Source: Seminavis robusta
Lineage: Eukaryota; Bacillariophyta; Bacillariophyceae; Naviculales; Naviculaceae
NCBI GenBank assembly: GCA_903772945.1
Contig: CAICTM010000236.1
Coordinates: forward strand, 23,577 to 87,576
Direction of reading: 5' to 3'
DNA length: 64,000 bases
Shown one piece after another: positions 63,259 through 64,000 of the stretch. Under the pieces are notes generated by a model. It saw only the letters and a list, made by a program, of their open reading frames with translations. It ran no database searches and was not told where the DNA came from. The position numbers and the translations under genes were made by a program. The stretch's first letter is position 1. Each line of letters begins with the position of its first letter.

Positions 63259-63835
63259 GCGACTCAGAGACATGGTACGATACCTGTGACGACTTGGAAC
63301 TACTCACCGAACAGGTCCAAGACATCTCAGACTCGGTACACCTCGTGCAAGACGACCTGGCGTTCCTCACGGCACGAGTGGCCAAGTTAGAGCTGGAAGC
63401 CAAACTGCGGGCGGCAACACCCACTCCAACACCATCCGCAGCACCAACACCGGCTCAGCCCGCAAGAACCGTGCCTTCGTCAAACCATACCGCGAGTGGA
63501 AGAAGGGTGACCGCATCATCATCTCCCGCAACGACAAGTACAACGGACGGAAGGGTACCATCCAAGGAGCCCGCCCTGGCAGATGGCCGTTCTGGGACAT
63601 CAAGCTGGACCCCAAGGTGCCTGGCGGGTATCAAATCGACGTATACAAGACCGACACCGGCTTCCGCTTGATGAAAGCAGGTAACTCTCAGCCGGGTCGG
63701 GACATAAAAAACGCAGCAACAACAACAACAGCAGCAACAACAGCAACACGCAAGCTCGCCACCTCCCTGGCAGTCGGCGGCGTATTGGCCGGCTTGGCGG
63801 CCGACACGGGGGATTATATCTATGGTCAGTCATGA
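63255..63835 (+). CDS. Coiled-coil plus KOW-like protein, with frame change
   Basis: From the ATG at 63255, residues 1-55 are acidic and form a clean heptad coiled coil (LELLTEQVQDISDSVHLVQD to VAKLELEAKL). After a Pro/Thr/Ala linker, the probable coding sequence moves to the -1 frame between about 63405 and 63480. There EWKKGDRIIISRNDKYNGRK and GTIQGARPGRWPFWDIKLD give an excellent KOW motif (basic strand, Gly turn, closing strand). The new frame goes on to GYQIDVYKTDTGFRLM, a Thr/Ala-rich linker and a hydrophobic helix (LATSLAVGGVLAGLAADTG) and stops at 63835. The frame change could be a mutation, a sequence error or programmed shifting. A KOW motif with a coiled coil recurs at 42938-43288. 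Confidence 0.5.
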
Positions 63836-63849
63836 GGGTCTGGCTCCGA

Positions 63850-64000
63850 CGAGGGTAAATTGGATGGAAGTAGGTCTGTCTGTGATACATGCAGCAGGCC
63901 TCTCTGGTATAACCAGGCCATTGCCTTTGCCTGGATCCTAGTCTGGAGGGGAGGTTTACAACCTCTATAGACCCATATTGACATGATCTTGCTATAGTCT
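63850..64000 (-). repeat. Right long inverted repeat, cut by the window edge
   Basis: This is the complement of 61809-61960; the final 13 bases of the window, CTTGCTATAGTCT class, pair with the first bases of the left copy, so the repeat probably continues beyond the window. Confidence 0.92.

Larger units (their letters stand above)
61780..64000. mobile_element. Compact element bounded by long inverted repeats, reaching the window edge
   Basis: The sequence at 61809-61960 is repeated in inverted orientation at 63850-64000, with small indels only; the copy runs to the last base of the window, so the true ends may be longer. Between them lie a minus-strand ORF (62425-62745) and plus-strand ORFs (from 62785), tightly packed. 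A 24-bp sequence, CCACTTTTAGGTCAAG then GGAGCTACT, occurs at about 61781-61805 and again at about 62238-62262. I recognise no transposase. It may be a non-autonomous transposon, a virus-like element, or two inverted copies of an unrelated repeat. Confidence 0.6.

Noticed and set aside
1-64000. CRISPR arrays, bacterial operons, rRNA or clear tRNA genes
   Set aside because: No spaced identical repeats with unique spacers, no Shine-Dalgarno-led operons, and no cloverleaf or rRNA-like sequence found by eye.

Overview
The window looks like nuclear DNA of a diatom or close stramenopile. The inference rests on short GT-AG introns (about 67 to 265 bp, many near 98 bp), a heat shock factor DNA-binding domain of the diatom type, a CDPK-type kinase, a MORN protein with a SAM-like tail, a Crypton-type tyrosine recombinase, and host genes separated by long non-coding stretches rich in CTAGCTAG and TACCGGTA words. 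Genus is not certain; the style recalls large-genome pennate diatoms.

Left third (0.6-25 kb): a DUF6010-like membrane protein (-); a two-exon fusion of a beta-1,4-galactosyltransferase-like domain with a sulfotransferase domain (+); a two-exon HSF (-); a two-exon seven-helix receptor (-); a long intact pogo/Tigger-like DDE transposase ORF with a convergent small ORF; a small acidic protein; a two-exon APE2-type AP endonuclease with PIP boxes; GET4 (-); and a two-exon GT54 (MGAT4-like) protein that carries a second, degenerate GT54-like half.

Middle (25-45 kb): a two-exon multi-pass membrane protein, a dsRBD-like proline-rich protein, a giant four-exon calcium-dependent protein kinase (about 2,261 residues, some 1,700 of them a repeat-rich disordered extension), a MORN/SAM-like protein, then a Crypton-like unit. 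That unit has a tyrosine recombinase with Ndc10-like and GCR1_C-like regions, one frameshift and one intron, and two nearby small ORFs that pair a small beta-barrel-like (KOW or Tudor-like) segment with a coiled coil. A flavodoxin-like gene follows.

Right third (45-64 kb): a 68-bp minisatellite; a complete but decayed PIF/Harbinger element with 37-bp terminal inverted repeats and TAA target duplications; a three-exon cysteine-rich protein gene that only appears after splicing; a polyQ nuclear-type protein; a C2-domain protein; a broken AAA-ATPase signalling gene; and, at the right edge, a compact element bounded by inverted repeats of about 150 bp with closely packed ORFs, one again a coiled coil followed by a KOW-like segment.

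Most host genes are single, scattered and unrelated in pathway; two (GT7-sulfotransferase and GT54) are probable Golgi glycan enzymes. The most unusual theme is that the Crypton-like unit and the right-edge element, unrelated in their other parts, both carry KOW-like plus coiled-coil accessory ORFs.
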